A stretch of DNA of 64,000 bases from DATLZB01 sp035574175 (lineage in GTDB: Bacteria > Pseudomonadota > Alphaproteobacteria > Rhizobiales > Hyphomicrobiaceae): contig DATLZB010000158.1 of NCBI GenBank assembly GCA_035574175.1, positions 7,210 through 71,209 of the forward strand. The letters are read 5' to 3'. Position 1 is the stretch's first letter. Every line of letters begins with the position of its first letter. Shown here in pieces: positions 26,520 to 36,936 of this stretch. The notes under the pieces were generated by a model. It ran no database searches. It was not told where the DNA came from and saw only the letters and a program-made list of their open reading frames with translations. The position numbers and the translations under genes were made by a program.

Positions 26520-29500
26520 GACGTGGAGGGATCCTGCGCCCGCTTCTCAAGCGCGATCTTGAGAGCGCCGAGGGCGGCAAACGGGGAATCGGGGTCGATG
26601 GCGCCCCGCTTCTGCGACGGCGAAGACGCGGTTCGGGCGTTGGCGGCTTGCGGTTCTTCACGGCGCGGCGATCTGGCGGGGGCATCCTTTGGTCGCGGGC
26701 GCTGTTTCGGGCGCCGGCCGCCGGGACCGTCGGTACGCGCGCGGCCCGCAGCCTGATCATCGGCCGGCCGGGCGCTCTTGTCCCGTCGGCCAAAGCGCCG
26801 GCGGTCCTCGTCGCGGTGCTGCTCACGCCGGCGGCGTGGACGCCAGATCTCAACGAAGGTGGGTTCGGCGGCATTCGCCTGCTGGGGCGCGTCGCCTGCC
26901 GGCAACACCAGCGTTGCGGGCTGTGGCTCAGCCCCCGGCGCGGCTTCCGCCTGCGGCGAAGGCGGAGTATCGGTCGGCGCCGTCGCGGCGGGGTCGGTGG
27001 GCGCCGCGTCAGACGATGTGGGGGCCGTCGCGGCAGTCGCAGCAAGGGACTCAGCCGTTTCGGTCTCCGGTTGCCCGACCGCGTCGGTCGGTCGAGCGCC
27101 CGCCTCCGCGGAGGCGGCCGGCGGGGGCGCGGTCGCGGTGCTCGGCAGCGGCCTGCGCTCGCAGGCGAAGCCCAGCGCGCGCAGCACATGGCTCAACTCC
27201 TCGCAGGAGCAGCCGAGGATCGACATCATCTCGGGCGTCACGGTGAAGCCGCCATCGCCGGTCGAGCCCTTCGGAGGCGTGGCGGCGGCCTCGCTCGGGC
27301 GCCAGGCGAGCAGCGTGCGGATGAGATCGGCCAATCGCTCGAGGATGTCGATGCGGATGGCGCGGGGGCCGCACACATGGAAGCCATAGGCGCGATAGAA
27401 GGGCTCGGGCACCTTGGGGTCAACGGCGAAGGAGGTGAGACCGGGGCGAGGCAGCTCCGGCAGCGCATCGAGCGACATGCCGTGCGCGCCCGCATGCTTG
27501 AGGGACCACAGCACCACGGTCAGCTCGGCGGCGGCCGGCTTCAGCAGCGGCGGAAAGTAGATGTTGAACGCGCCGAAGCGGACGCCGTACTTCCTCAGCT
27601 GGGCGCGGGCAGCCTGATCGAGGGATCGCATCTCGTGGGCGACGGCCTCGCGTTTCAGCGCGCCGAAGCATTCGCGCAGGCGGAAGGCGATGCCGCGCGC
27701 CAGTCCGGTCACGTCCTCGGCGGCGGCGATGTCGACCAGCGGTTTCAACCGCTCGCCAATGAGCTCCGTCAGCCAAGCGTCGAGCCGCGCCTGTACCTTG
27801 TCCCTGTCGGCCGGCTGCAAGTGCTCGTCGGCAATGATGACGACCTGGGGGTTCAGCCCCTTCTCGCCCGGCTCAAGGCGGGCGATCTCCTCGCCGCGCC
27901 AGAGAATTCGCCCGCGGCGGGACAGGTGGAAGGCGTCCTGCTTGGCCGCCGCGACCCGGCGGGCACGCATCGACAGCTCCTTGGCGAGCACCTGCGCCGC
28001 GGCATGACGGGCCGCCTTGCCGTGAATGCCTTCGGCCTGGCCGTCGGGCGAGAAACAGAAGCCTTTAAGGCGGCCCACGTAATGGGACTCGACGTGGATG
28101 GCACCGTCGTCGGAGATGTCGGCGGCGAGCGCCTCCTTGTCGCGCAGGCGCCGCATCAACGCGCTGGTTCTGCGGTCGACGAAGCGCAGGGCGAGGCGCT
28201 CATGGAGGGCATCCGAGAGGCGGTCCTCGATGGCCCGCGTGCGACCCTGCCAATGCGCCGGGTCCTTCAGCCAGTCCGGGCGGTTGGAGACGAACGTCCA
28301 GGTGCGGATGTGGGCAATGCGGTTGGCCAGCGTGTCGATGTCGCCGTCGGTGCGGTCGGCAAAGGCCACCTGGCGGGCGAACCAATCCTCGGGAATCCTT
28401 TCCTCGGGCCCGAGCAGGAACTTGTAGAGCGTGGCCACGAGCTCGGCGTGGTTCTGCGCCGAGATGTTGCGATAGTCGGGGATCTGGCAGACCTCCCATA
28501 AGGTGGCAACCGCCGCCGGGCCGACGGCCAGTGCCACCACGTCACGGTCAGCGCTCACATTTTCCAACGCCGTGACATCGTCGGCCATGCGCGCGCGCGC
28601 AAGACGCGGTTCCTTGGGAAGCTGCCGGAGACTGTCGCGCAGAGCGTCAAGGGAGGAGAAGTCGAGCGTGCGTGCGCGCCATTGCAAGGTCTTCACGGTG
28701 TCGAAGACGTGCGTCTCGAGGCGCTCAACCACGTCCTGCTCGAAGGGACCAACATCTCCCGTCACGCCGAATGTGCCGTCATTCATGTGCCGGCCGGCGC
28801 GGCCGGCGATCTGGGCCAGCTCGGCCGGTGTCAGCTGGCGATGGTTCTGTCCGTCGAACTTGCGGGTGCCGGCAAAGGCCACATGGTTGACATCGAGATT
28901 GAGCCCCATGCCGATGGCGTCGGTGGCAACCAGAAAGTCCACATCGCCGGACTGGTAGAGGGCAACCTGGGCGTTGCGCGTGCGCGGGGAGAGTGCGCCG
29001 AGAACGACGGCGGCACCGCCTCGCTGGCGGCGGATCAGCTCGGCGATCTGGTAGACATCGTTGGCCGAGAATGCAACGACGGCAGTGCGTGCCGGCAGCC
29101 GCGTGATCTTTTTCTGACCGGCATAGGTGAGCTTGGACAGCCGCGGCCGCGAGACGAAGTGTGCGCCACGGACAAGGTCGGCAATCGCCTCGCGCATGGT
29201 GCCGGCGCCCAGCAGCAGCGTCTCAAGACGGCCGCGCTCATGAAGCAGGCGGTCGGTGAAGACGTGACCCCGCTCGGGGTCGGCGGCCAGCTGAACCTCG
29301 TCGATGGCCAGGAAGTCGACCTCGATGTCGCGGGGCATGGCCTCGACGGTCGACACCCAGTAGCGCGGATTTTCCGGGCGGATTTTTTCCTCGCCAGTGA
29401 TCAGCGCGACCTTGTCAGGCCCAGTGCGCGCGGCGATCTTGTCATAGACCTCGCGCGCCAGCAGGCGGAGCGGTAATCCGATCATGCCGGTTTCGTGACC

Positions 29501-29596
29501 CAGCATGCGCTCGATCGCGAGGTGGGTCTTGCCCGTGTTGGTCGGGCCGAGCACCGCCGTTACATTGCGGCTCCGCGTCTCGCTGTCGATGCCCAT
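26516..29596 (-). CDS. SUV3/MgpS-like RNA helicase
   Basis: A 1026-residue superfamily 2 helicase. Walker A GPTNTGKT at 17-24, DEVQ at 99-102, and motif VI QIAGRAGR near 265 are intact. The arrangement and the YWVSTVEAMP segment match the SUV3-like group (mitochondrial SUV3; bacterial MgpS relatives), which unwinds RNA. A domain rich in Leu and Ala helices follows (about 330-830), and then about 180 residues of low-complexity Ala/Pro/Thr and Arg/Glu-rich sequence, probably disordered and RNA-binding. The start (MGIDSETRSRNVTAVLG) gives the family's usual N-terminus. It overlaps the S4 gene downstream by 4 bases. Confidence 0.9.
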   Translation of the reverse strand: MGIDSETRSRNVTAVLGPTNTGKTHLAIERMLGHETGMIGLPLRLLAREVYDKIAARTGPDKVALITGEEKIRPENPRYWVSTVEAMPRDIEVDFLAIDEVQLAADPERGHVFTDRLLHERGRLETLLLGAGTMREAIADLVRGAHFVSRPRLSKLTYAGQKKITRLPARTAVVAFSANDVYQIAELIRRQRGGAAVVLGALSPRTRNAQVALYQSGDVDFLVATDAIGMGLNLDVNHVAFAGTRKFDGQNHRQLTPAELAQIAGRAGRHMNDGTFGVTGDVGPFEQDVVERLETHVFDTVKTLQWRARTLDFSSLDALRDSLRQLPKEPRLARARMADDVTALENVSADRDVVALAVGPAAVATLWEVCQIPDYRNISAQNHAELVATLYKFLLGPEERIPEDWFARQVAFADRTDGDIDTLANRIAHIRTWTFVSNRPDWLKDPAHWQGRTRAIEDRLSDALHERLALRFVDRRTSALMRRLRDKEALAADISDDGAIHVESHYVGRLKGFCFSPDGQAEGIHGKAARHAAAQVLAKELSMRARRVAAAKQDAFHLSRRGRILWRGEEIARLEPGEKGLNPQVVIIADEHLQPADRDKVQARLDAWLTELIGERLKPLVDIAAAEDVTGLARGIAFRLRECFGALKREAVAHEMRSLDQAARAQLRKYGVRFGAFNIYFPPLLKPAAAELTVVLWSLKHAGAHGMSLDALPELPRPGLTSFAVDPKVPEPFYRAYGFHVCGPRAIRIDILERLADLIRTLLAWRPSEAAATPPKGSTGDGGFTVTPEMMSILGCSCEELSHVLRALGFACERRPLPSTATAPPPAASAEAGARPTDAVGQPETETAESLAATAATAPTSSDAAPTDPAATAPTDTPPSPQAEAAPGAEPQPATLVLPAGDAPQQANAAEPTFVEIWRPRRRREQHRDEDRRRFGRRDKSARPADDQAAGRARTDGPGGRRPKQRPRPKDAPARSPRREEPQAANARTASSPSQKRGAIDPDSPFAALGALKIALEKRAQDPSTS

Positions 29597-29761
29597 GACC
29601 AGTGTTCCTCCAGGGGCGTGCTTGTGCAGCTGCAGCGAGCCCCAATCAAATCACCTCGCCGGGTGGTATTGCGCGCAGAACCGGCGCGGCACAAGCCCGG
29701 CCGAGCCCGGAGGCCGAGCGCGCGCGCCGAAGTCTTCGGGAAACGTCAATGGCAACCGCTC

Positions 29762-30592
29762 TCAATGGATCAGAGCAATCTGCCGGTTGTCCGGCGCAAC
29801 GATCTCGACCCGACGCGAGCTCAGCACCGCCGGACCGACGATGGTTGGAATGGTGATCTGATAGGGGACGAGCAGATTGGCGCTCGGCACCGGACGCAAC
29901 GTCACCTCAATGCCGGTGTTGGAGGCCATCGCCTGGGTCTCGCTGTTGTTCCTGTAGCCAGCGACGGGAATATATTGAACGCGGCAAACGAAGGCAATGT
30001 GAGGTTGTCCGCTGGGCCGTGCCTCGCTCACCGTCGCAAAACGCCGGAACGACAGGGCGAGGTCGAAGCGCTGCTTGCCATCGAAGACGGCAATGCGCCG
30101 ACCACAGGGGTTGCTCGTCGTCCCGCGCGACAGGGCGAGGATCGCCGTCATCGGATCGAGCACGCTCTTCAAGTGATGCTCGCGCACGGGCACGGTCTCA
30201 GGGGAGGGTGTGCTCTTGGGCACGGCCACCACGCTCGAGACGCCGGAATCGTCGAAGCCCACTTTGACCGAGCCGCTCTTGCGGTTGCTCTTGTAGTCGA
30301 AGGAGAAAACCGCAGGCTTCGGCTGTGCAGTGGCAAGCGTGCCCGAGCTGCTCGTCACGCCCCGCCAGGTGAACGCGCCGAAACCCCAGGACAGCTCGGC
30401 CGTCGCCGCCAGGGCGTAGGAGCTTCCGGTCACGCTCGACTCAAAGTGGAAATCACCGAGCTCAATGCCGGCCAGAGTGATCTTGTAGGCGGCGTTCACT
30501 CGGCTCGGCCAGCTCTCGGCGTGGACCGCGCCGCTCGCCGGCAAAAACACGGCGGCGACTGCGCATGCGATGACCCGCCGAGAAAAGCGCAT
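29762..30592 (-). CDS. DUF3108 periplasmic protein
   Basis: A 276-residue exported protein: signal peptide to about residue 25 (cleavage at VHA-E), then the beta-rich DUF3108 pattern (AAYKITLAGIELGDFHFES, FSFDYKSNRKSGSVKVGF, DPMTAILALSRG...CGRRIAVFDGKQRFDL). The family is envelope-located and of unknown function. Start at 30592, the Met directly before the Arg-rich signal; five residues upstream is another possible start. Divergent from rpmB, a linkage found in other Rhizobiales. Confidence 0.8.
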   Translation of the reverse strand: MRFSRRVIACAVAAVFLPASGAVHAESWPSRVNAAYKITLAGIELGDFHFESSVTGSSYALAATAELSWGFGAFTWRGVTSSSGTLATAQPKPAVFSFDYKSNRKSGSVKVGFDDSGVSSVVAVPKSTPSPETVPVREHHLKSVLDPMTAILALSRGTTSNPCGRRIAVFDGKQRFDLALSFRRFATVSEARPSGQPHIAFVCRVQYIPVAGYRNNSETQAMASNTGIEVTLRPVPSANLLVPYQITIPTIVGPAVLSSRRVEIVAPDNRQIALIH

Positions 30593-30760
30593 CAAACAAC
30601 CCTGCACGGATCACACACCAGGCTCGGTCAAGCAGCCTCGGCCTACGTGCTCTTTGAGACAATACTGTGTCGCTGCCCAGTGTCACGGACAAGTGTTAAG
30701 AAACCGCCCAGCACAGCTCCAATCCGGTACGCGCCCTTCGCGGCTAGGCATGTCTCAAAC

Positions 30761-30789
30761 TTGACGGCCGGAGCCAGCCTTATGTATAG
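30761..30789 (+). promoter_or_regulatory. Probable sigma-70-type promoter for rpmB
   Basis: TTGACG at 30761-30766 and GTATAG at 30784-30789, spaced 17 bp, or TGTATA at 30783-30788 spaced 16, about 105 bp before the rpmB start. It lies in the 302-bp region between the divergent DUF3108 and rpmB genes; I could not place the opposing promoter. Confidence 0.5.
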
Positions 30790-30894
30790 CCCTTGCGAAG
30801 CCGGCTGGGTGCAGCGCGCCCGGCCGTCGCATTTTCCGGGCATCAGGATGGTCTTGCCGCCCTTCGGCGCCGACGCGGCAGGGAGCTAAAGAAC

Positions 30895-31188
30895 ATGACG
30901 AGACGTTGCGAGCTTACCGGCAAGCTGCCCTTGTCCGGGCAGCTCAGAAGCCACGCCGAGAACAAGACCAAGCGCAAATTCCGGCCGAACCTGTGCGCGG
31001 TGACGCTGATCAGCGATACGCTGAAGCGGAGCGTCCGCCTGAGAATCAGCGCACACGCCTTGCGCGCGGTGGAACACCGGGGCGGGCTCGACGCCTACCT
31101 TCTTGCGGCAGACGTGGATGGGCTTTCGCCCCGTTGCCAGCGGCTCAGGCGCGACATCAAGAAGGCTCGCGCGCAGGCGACGGCATGA
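30895..31188 (+). CDS. rpmB: 50S ribosomal protein L28
   Basis: A 97-residue L28 with the family's typical [10 protein letters not shown] start, the [12 protein letters not shown] segment and a C-terminal extension ([12 protein letters not shown]) usual in Alphaproteobacteria. It is a structural protein of the large ribosomal subunit. AGGGAG lies 8-10 bases before the ATG. It is monocistronic here: the next gene is convergent after a T-rich 45-bp gap with only a weak stem. Confidence 0.97.
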   Translation: MTRRCELTGKLPLSGQLRSHAENKTKRKFRPNLCAVTLISDTLKRSVRLRISAHALRAVEHRGGLDAYLLAADVDGLSPRCQRLRRDIKKARAQATA

Positions 31189-31233
31189 TCCGGCTCCCTC
31201 CGCGGTAAAGCCGCTTCTCTTTGCCTCTTTCCT

Positions 31234-32367
31234 TCACTCTTTTCCTGCGGCCGTCGTCAGCTCGAACTGCAGCAGCAGCGTGCGTTGCAGAAAGGCGTTG
31301 AAGTTGTTGTCGGACACAATTGTGACCACGATCTCACTGCGCGCGCCTTGGTGAACGGCCAGCCCCTCCATATTGTCGATTTCGTAGCGGCCGTCGGCCT
31401 CAATAAGCACTTCGCCGTCGAGCAAGGCGCCTGGCCGCAGGTCCGAGGCCCGGATCAGCCGCAGCCGCATCTTGACACCCTCGCTGAGGCGAAAGTAGCG
31501 CTCCAGAACGAGGAGGCTGCCATCGGGCAGCGAGGCCGCGTCGGTAATGTCGAAGTCGCCGACGTTGCGCAGGGATAGGCGCTGGGGGTTGCCTTGCAGC
31601 CAAATCCAGCCGGTGTGATTTTCCTGTCCGTCGAGCAACCGCTCGGCAAAGGCGATGATGGCGCCACGGTTGGGTCCACCACGGATGACAGCCACGGCTT
31701 CGAGGCCGGCGTTGGAGCGCATGCGCCGCGCCTCCTGGGGCAGCCTCAGGAAACCGGTGGGAGCCGCAATGCCCCGCGGGCCGATCGGAAAGATGCCGAT
31801 GCGGTGGTTGCGCTCAAAGCCGATCAGGAGGGTTCCCTGATCGAGGGTGCCGTCGAGCACCGCCATCGATTCCGCATCGAGATCGCGCTTGCGATCAAGC
31901 CGCCGTCCTCGCGGACCGAGCAACGGTCCGAACGCGGCGCCGGTTATTCCTGAAGGGCGCGTGTCCTCGTAGACGATGTCACCGGAAAGCCAGGTGCCCT
32001 CGTCGGAGACGGCGATCAGGCGGCGCCCATCGGGTGCTACGGCAATCGCGGAGTAGCCACCGAATTCCCGTGCGGGCGAAGTGAGCACGAGGCCGCCTCT
32101 GAACCTCAGGCGGCCGAAGCGCTGCTGCTCGGGCTGAGCGCGAAAGAAGCGATCGATGGGGCGGGCATGAACCTCGATCGGCGTTGGCTGCGGCGGCTGG
32201 GGGGCGGAGATGGCGGAGGGTTGCTGGCTCCAAGCGGGAGGCGTGTCCAGCACAGGCAGAAGGGCAGCCGCGAAAAGGCCAGCGACCGCCATCCACAGGG
32301 AAGACAGCGCCGCCGACGCGCGCGGCGATGCAGCCGCCGAGCTGCGGATACGGCCCGACCGGCTCAA
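31234..32367 (-). CDS. Esterase-like-activity-of-phytase family protein
   Basis: A 377-residue protein. After a hydrophobic N-terminal segment (about 20-45) come the beta-propeller features of the phytase-like esterase family: [23 protein letters not shown] near the start, [11 protein letters not shown] in the middle, [10 protein letters not shown] and the [12 protein letters not shown] end. Family members are periplasmic and of uncertain substrate. I use the TTG at 32367: it overlaps the cobT stop by 4 bases (TTGA) and has AAGGAA upstream, which implies translational coupling. A Met 25 residues in is the alternative start. The location directly after cobT is one I associate with Rhizobiales. 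Confidence 0.75.
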   Translation of the reverse strand: MSRSGRIRSSAAASPRASAALSSLWMAVAGLFAAALLPVLDTPPAWSQQPSAISAPQPPQPTPIEVHARPIDRFFRAQPEQQRFGRLRFRGGLVLTSPAREFGGYSAIAVAPDGRRLIAVSDEGTWLSGDIVYEDTRPSGITGAAFGPLLGPRGRRLDRKRDLDAESMAVLDGTLDQGTLLIGFERNHRIGIFPIGPRGIAAPTGFLRLPQEARRMRSNAGLEAVAVIRGGPNRGAIIAFAERLLDGQENHTGWIWLQGNPQRLSLRNVGDFDITDAASLPDGSLLVLERYFRLSEGVKMRLRLIRASDLRPGALLDGEVLIEADGRYEIDNMEGLAVHQGARSEIVVTIVSDNNFNAFLQRTLLLQFELTTAAGKE

Positions 32368-34244
32368 TTGAGCTTCCTTCGCCTTTTTCGACGCCCCGCG
32401 GGCATTTTTGGGCGCCGCTCCTCAAACAGCTCGACGAGCTTGTCGGTCATGGCGCCGGCAAGTTCGCTCGGATCCGTGATGGTGACAGCACGCCGGTAGT
32501 AGCGCGTGACATCGTGACCGATGCCGATGGCGATCAACTCGACCGGAGAGCGCTGCTCGATCTCGGCGATCACCTGGCGCAAGTGCATCTCGAGATAGGA
32601 GCCCGAGTTGACGGAGAGAGTGGAGTCGTCGACGGGAGCGCCGTCAGAGATCATCATCAAAATGCGACGCTGCTCGGGCCGGGCGAGCAGGCGATTGTGC
32701 GCCCAGGCGAGCGCTTCGCCGTCGATGTTCTCCTTGAGTAGCCCCTCGCGCATCATCAGGGCGAGATTGCGCTTGGAACGGCGCCAGGGCGCGTCAGCGG
32801 TCTTGTAGATGATGTGGCGCAGGTCGTTGAGGCGTCCCGGGCAGGCAGGCTTGCCGGCGGCGAGCCAGGCCTCGCGCGCCTGCCCACCCTTCCAGGCCCG
32901 GGTGGTGAAGCCGAGGATCTCGACCTTCACCCCGCAGCGCTCGAGCGTGCGCGCCAGAATGTCGGCGCAGCAGGCGGCGACCATGATGGGACGCCCGCGC
33001 ATGCTGCCCGAGTTGTCGAGAAGGAGGGTGACCACGGTGTCGCGGAAGTCGGTGTCGCGCTCGCGCTTGAACGAGAGGGGATGCAAGGGATCGATGATAA
33101 CGCGCGGCAGGCGCGCCACGTCGAGCGTGCCTTCCTCGAGGTCGAAGTCCCAGGCGCGATTCTGCTGGGCGAGCAAGCGCCGCTGCAAGCGATTGGCGAG
33201 CCGCGCCACGGCGCCCGACAGAGCCCTCAACTCTTTGTCGAGGAAGGCACGCAGACGCTCAAGCTCGTCAGGGCTCGAGAGAGCCTCGGCGGCTATTTCC
33301 TCATCATGGGCGCGGCTGAAAACCTTGTAGCCGAACGCCTCGGGGTTATCGAGGACGGAGACATTCGGGCGCCAGGGCTCGCGGGACTCGAACTCCTCAT
33401 CACCCTCGACATCGACGTCGAAGCGTTCGGTGCTGGTCGCGTCGGAGGAGTCCTCGGGCTCCCCCTCCTCCCCTTCCGCGTAACGCTCCTCGGAACTCTC
33501 GGCCTCGCCCTCGCCGCCCTCCTCGCTCTCCTCGGTCCGGTCGCCGTTCTCGTCGCTGTCGGAGTCCTCGCCCTCGCCCTCCTCCGGCTCGCCCTCGGAA
33601 AGGTCATCGCCGATCTCGAGCTGGCGCAGCACGTCGCGCAGAAGTCGGCCGAAGCTTTCCTGATCGTCGGCAAGCCGCTCCATGCGAGACAGCGTGCGGC
33701 CGGCACGCTCCTCGATAAAGGACTGCCAGGCCTCGACCATGGGGCGGGCGTTCTCGGGAGGGCGCAAGCCGGTCAGCCGCTCGCGAACGATGAGCGCCAA
33801 CACGTCCTCCAGCGGGGCATCGGCGCGCTCGCGGATGCCTACGTAACGCGCGGAGCCGTAATGGTCCTCAATCTTGGCGGTCAGGTTGCTGGCCATGCCC
33901 GGCATGCGGTTGGCGCCTAGGGACTCGACACGGGCGCGCTCCACCGCTTCAAACACGCTGCGCGCGAGCCCGGAGCCCGGCACCAAGCGACGGTGCACCT
34001 TGGCATCGTGCACGGCGGCAGTAAGGGCCAGGCTGTCGGCCCAGCCGCGAATGACCGCAATCTCGCGCCGGGAAGGCAGGCGGGAGGGCTCCGGCAGAGT
34101 CACGGTCTTGCCCTGCATCTCGGGCTTGCCCGCGCCATAGCCGACCTCGATGTCGCCATCGCCGGCAATGGAGCGCACGGCGAGCGCCAACGCCCGCTTG
34201 AACGGCTCGGATGGGGCTTCCTTCTTCTTGGGCGTAACAGCCAT
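32364..34244 (-). CDS. cobT: Cobaltochelatase subunit CobT
   Basis: A 626-residue subunit of the ATP-dependent CobNST complex, which inserts cobalt into hydrogenobyrinate a,c-diamide in the aerobic vitamin B12 pathway. The C-terminal von Willebrand A domain has an intact MIDAS start (DNSGSM at 410-415). A very acidic stretch of Glu/Asp/Ser (about 215-295) separates it from the helical N-terminal part, as in known CobT. The start [11 protein letters not shown] gives normal length. It lies 33 bp after cobS; cobN, the large catalytic subunit, is not in the window. Confidence 0.95.
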   Translation of the reverse strand: MAVTPKKKEAPSEPFKRALALAVRSIAGDGDIEVGYGAGKPEMQGKTVTLPEPSRLPSRREIAVIRGWADSLALTAAVHDAKVHRRLVPGSGLARSVFEAVERARVESLGANRMPGMASNLTAKIEDHYGSARYVGIRERADAPLEDVLALIVRERLTGLRPPENARPMVEAWQSFIEERAGRTLSRMERLADDQESFGRLLRDVLRQLEIGDDLSEGEPEEGEGEDSDSDENGDRTEESEEGGEGEAESSEERYAEGEEGEPEDSSDATSTERFDVDVEGDEEFESREPWRPNVSVLDNPEAFGYKVFSRAHDEEIAAEALSSPDELERLRAFLDKELRALSGAVARLANRLQRRLLAQQNRAWDFDLEEGTLDVARLPRVIIDPLHPLSFKRERDTDFRDTVVTLLLDNSGSMRGRPIMVAACCADILARTLERCGVKVEILGFTTRAWKGGQAREAWLAAGKPACPGRLNDLRHIIYKTADAPWRRSKRNLALMMREGLLKENIDGEALAWAHNRLLARPEQRRILMMISDGAPVDDSTLSVNSGSYLEMHLRQVIAEIEQRSPVELIAIGIGHDVTRYYRRAVTITDPSELAGAMTDKLVELFEERRPKMPAGRRKRRRKLN

Positions 34245-34277
34245 TGCCGTGCAAGCTCCAGCTTGCCGCAAGACAGC

Positions 34278-35270
34278 TCAGCTCAAGGCGACGTTGGCGG
34301 CGCTCTCGGGCAGTTCCTCGCCAAAGCAGCGCTGGTAGAACTCGGCGACCAAAGGCCGCTCCAGCTCGTCGCACTTGTTCAGGAAGGTTAGGCGCAGGCC
34401 AAAGCCGACGTCACCGAAAATCTCGGCGTTCTCCGCCCACATGATCACGGTGCGCGGGCTCATGACGGTAGAGAGATCGCCGTTGATGAAGGCATTGCGC
34501 GTCAAGTCGGCCACCCGCACCATGTTGGAGACGATCTTGCGCTTGGCCTCGCTCTTGGCGAACGACTTCACCTTGGCCAGCACGATCTTTACCTCGTCGT
34601 CGTGCGGCAGATAGTTGAGGGTGACCACGATCGACCAGCGGTCCATCTGACCCTGATTGATCTGCTGGGTGCCGTGATAGAGGCCGGAGGTGTCGCCGAG
34701 GCCGATCGTGTTGGTGGTCGCGAACAGGCGAAACGCCGGATGCGGCCGGATGACCTTAGACTGGTCGAGAAGGGTCAGTTTACCCGAAACCTCGAGCACC
34801 CGCTGAATGACAAACATGACGTCCGGGCGGCCGGCGTCATACTCGTCGAAGCAGAGCGCAACGTTGTTCTGGATGGCCCAAGGCAGGATGCCCTCGCGGA
34901 ACTCGGTCACCTGCTTGCCGTCCTTGAGCACGATGGCGTCCTTGCCGACGAGATCGATGCGCGAGACGTGACTGTCGAGGTTGACGCGCACGCACGGCCA
35001 ATTGAGCCGGGCCGCAACCTGCTCGATATGGGTCGACTTGCCGGTGCCGTGGTAGCCCTGGATCATGACGCGCCGGTTGTGCTTGAAGCCGGCGAGAATG
35101 GCCAGCGTCACCTCGCGGTTGAACTGGTAATCGGGGTCGATATCGGGGACGTGCGGATCCGGCTGCGAGTACGCCGGCACCTCCATGTCACTGTCGATGC
35201 CGAACGTCTGGCGCACGGAGAGTTTCATGTCCGGGAGTCCGGGAACCCCGGCGTTCGCTGCTACAGGCAT
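34278..35270 (-). CDS. cobS: Cobaltochelatase subunit CobS
   Basis: A 330-residue AAA+ ATPase subunit that powers cobalt insertion by CobN. Walker [10 protein letters not shown] is at 72-80, the Walker B acidic pair lies in [10 protein letters not shown], and the [15 protein letters not shown] sensor region follows. The N-terminus ([18 protein letters not shown]) is the conserved CobS beginning, which places the start at 35270 even though no strong ribosome site is seen. Encoded between dnaJ-like and cobT genes on one strand, presumably one transcript. Confidence 0.96.
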   Translation of the reverse strand: MPVAANAGVPGLPDMKLSVRQTFGIDSDMEVPAYSQPDPHVPDIDPDYQFNREVTLAILAGFKHNRRVMIQGYHGTGKSTHIEQVAARLNWPCVRVNLDSHVSRIDLVGKDAIVLKDGKQVTEFREGILPWAIQNNVALCFDEYDAGRPDVMFVIQRVLEVSGKLTLLDQSKVIRPHPAFRLFATTNTIGLGDTSGLYHGTQQINQGQMDRWSIVVTLNYLPHDDEVKIVLAKVKSFAKSEAKRKIVSNMVRVADLTRNAFINGDLSTVMSPRTVIMWAENAEIFGDVGFGLRLTFLNKCDELERPLVAEFYQRCFGEELPESAANVALS

Positions 35271-35367
35271 TGTTGTATGGTTCCGGTGCTCTGGCTCTTT
35301 TGGGCCGGCTGGGTGCCGCCGGTAGACCGGGCGGTCCCTGCGGCCGTTCTCCCGGGTTATTGTCCCG

Positions 35368-36006
35368 TCAGACAAGCCCACCCTGCTTGAGATAGTTATA
35401 GGCTTGGATGATCTCACGCAACTTTTCCTCGGAGCCGCGGTCCCCCCCGTTACTGTCGGGGTGGTGGCGCTTCACAAGCTCCTTGAAGCGCGACTTGATG
35501 TCCGCCCTTTCCGCGGCATCGTCAAGCCCCAGCGCGGCGAGCGCCTTTCTTTCCAGGGGCTTCAAGCGGCGGCGGCCGCCTTCCGCCCCGGTGCGCTGGT
35601 GCCGTGCCCGCCAGGCGTAAAAGCTCTGTGCGCGGCCCAGACGGCTTTCGGCGAAGCTGCGCAGCTCGGCGCTCGACAGGCCCCGGTAGGTGCCGTGAGA
35701 CCAGGCGTTGGCGCCTACCTTCCAGGTCGGCCGATGCCCGGTGACGGCGTCCTTCTGGAACTCCTCGATCTCGGCATCGCTCATTCCCGCGAAATAGTTG
35801 TAGGAGGCGTTGTATTGGCGGATGTGCTCGGGGCAGAACAGGTAATAGCGGCCTTCCTTGCCGCGGCCCATGGGCGCGCGATGCAGGCCCGGCTCCTCGC
35901 AGCCCTTCCACTGGCAGCAGGGAAGACCGCTCGCCAGCACGCGCTCCGCGGAGGCCTGCGGGCGGCGGATGCGCACCATGTCGAAGTATTTCGAGTCGAG
36001 CTTCAT
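35368..36006 (-). CDS. DnaJ-domain protein preceding cobS
   Basis: A 212-residue protein with the J domain at the C-terminus: the HPD tripeptide is in [18 protein letters not shown], near residue 185. The N-terminal part has Cys/His residues in [18 protein letters not shown] and [12 protein letters not shown], a possible zinc site. J domains stimulate Hsp70 ATPase. Its position just upstream of cobS and cobT, a link kept in many Rhizobiales, suggests help in assembling the chelatase (inference). Start at 36006 chosen by the conserved MKLDSKYFD beginning; ribosome site weak. Divergent from bolA. Confidence 0.9.
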   Translation of the reverse strand: MKLDSKYFDMVRIRRPQASAERVLASGLPCCQWKGCEEPGLHRAPMGRGKEGRYYLFCPEHIRQYNASYNYFAGMSDAEIEEFQKDAVTGHRPTWKVGANAWSHGTYRGLSSAELRSFAESRLGRAQSFYAWRARHQRTGAEGGRRRLKPLERKALAALGLDDAAERADIKSRFKELVKRHHPDSNGGDRGSEEKLREIIQAYNYLKQGGLV

Positions 36007-36129
36007 CGGAACCGGAGTATGATCGGCTGGATGACCAAGCACAAGCGTCGGCCGAAGAGCGTGGCCTGCTCGCCATAGGTCAATATCCAAGGGATCTTTC
36101 ACAATCAGATGGAGCGAGACTTAACGGCA

Positions 36130-36402
36130 ATGTCGATGGAGGCCCGCATCCGCAACAAGCTCAGGGCAGCGCTCGCTCCGGAGCGGCTGGAGATCATTAA
36201 CGAAAGCGCGTTGCATGCCGGACACCACGGTTCCCCCGCAACCGGCGAGAGCCATTTCCGGCTGCTCATCGTCGCCGCCCGCTTTCAGGGCATGACCCGC
36301 CTGGAACGTCACCGTCTCGTCAACGCGACGCTGGCGGAGGAACTGGCGGGCGGTCTGCACGCCTTGGCGGTCCAAGCGGTGGCGCCGGGAGAGCTCAGCT
36401 AG
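36130..36402 (+). CDS. BolA family protein
   Basis: A 90-residue BolA protein: IRNKLRAALAPERLEIINES, the HxxH-type LHAGHHGSPATGESHFRL core and the RHRLVNATLAEELAGGLHALAV end. BolA proteins work with monothiol glutaredoxins in iron-sulfur cluster handling and regulation. Of several in-frame ATG codons (36109, 36130, 36136) I chose 36130, which gives the usual MSMEARI start. Divergent from the dnaJ-like gene by 123 bp. Confidence 0.92.
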   Translation: MSMEARIRNKLRAALAPERLEIINESALHAGHHGSPATGESHFRLLIVAARFQGMTRLERHRLVNATLAEELAGGLHALAVQAVAPGELS

Positions 36403-36483
36403 GCTATATGGTAAGGGTGGCGCTCGGCTGCAAGCGGGCCTTGAACGGCGAAGCGGGCGGCTCATCCGCCCGCTCCCACCTCT

Positions 36484-36765
36484 CTACCACCACCAGCGGC
36501 GGCAGACGCGCACCCATCGCACATGGCGATGCCCGCGATGCCAGTAGGTGCGCCGCACCCAGTGACAGCGGTGCCAGCCGCGATGCCATCCCCGGTACCA
36601 GCCACGCCTTCGCCACGTCGCTTCCTCGACGAGGTCAGCCTTCTGGGCGGCAAGGCCGCGTACGGCATCGGCGGTCAGCCCGGCAGGTGCCGCGGTGGCG
36701 GAGCCAACGCCGAGACAGACGGCAACGGCTGCGGTGCACAGAGTGGCAGTGAGCATTGTTCGCAT
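36484..36765 (-). CDS. Small secreted Trp/Arg/His-rich protein
   Basis: A 93-residue protein: clean signal peptide (MRTMLTATLCTAAVAVCLGV, cleavage near TAA-A, residues 24-26), a short helical part (LTADAVRGLAAQKADLVEEA), then about 40 residues made almost only of Trp, Arg, His, Tyr and Gly, with the near repeats RGWYRGWHRGWHR and ending RRWWW. Similar mini-proteins with aromatic-basic tails occur in Hyphomicrobiales, with no known function. The composition would suit metal, membrane or polyanion binding (inference). Convergent with bolA and followed upstream by a 171-bp spacer. Confidence 0.6.
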   Translation of the reverse strand: MRTMLTATLCTAAVAVCLGVGSATAAPAGLTADAVRGLAAQKADLVEEATWRRRGWYRGWHRGWHRCHWVRRTYWHRGHRHVRWVRVCRRWWW

Positions 36766-36936
36766 CGGCAGGACACTCCCTATTGCCTGGTCCCTGATGG
36801 CAGAGGTGCTCAGGGGCCGGCGGACTGCTCCGCCCAGCGCGATCCGGCAGCCAACGTTGCGCCTCGGACGTGAACCAGCAATGAACGGATTCCGTTGAGC
36901 AAACGGCTCCGGCGCGTGCGCAAGCGCGGCAGCGTG

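Noticed and set aside
26648..28501. Long open frame (about 617 codons) antisense to the helicase gene
   Set aside because: Shadow of the helicase coding strand; low-complexity Gly/Arg product, no ribosome site.
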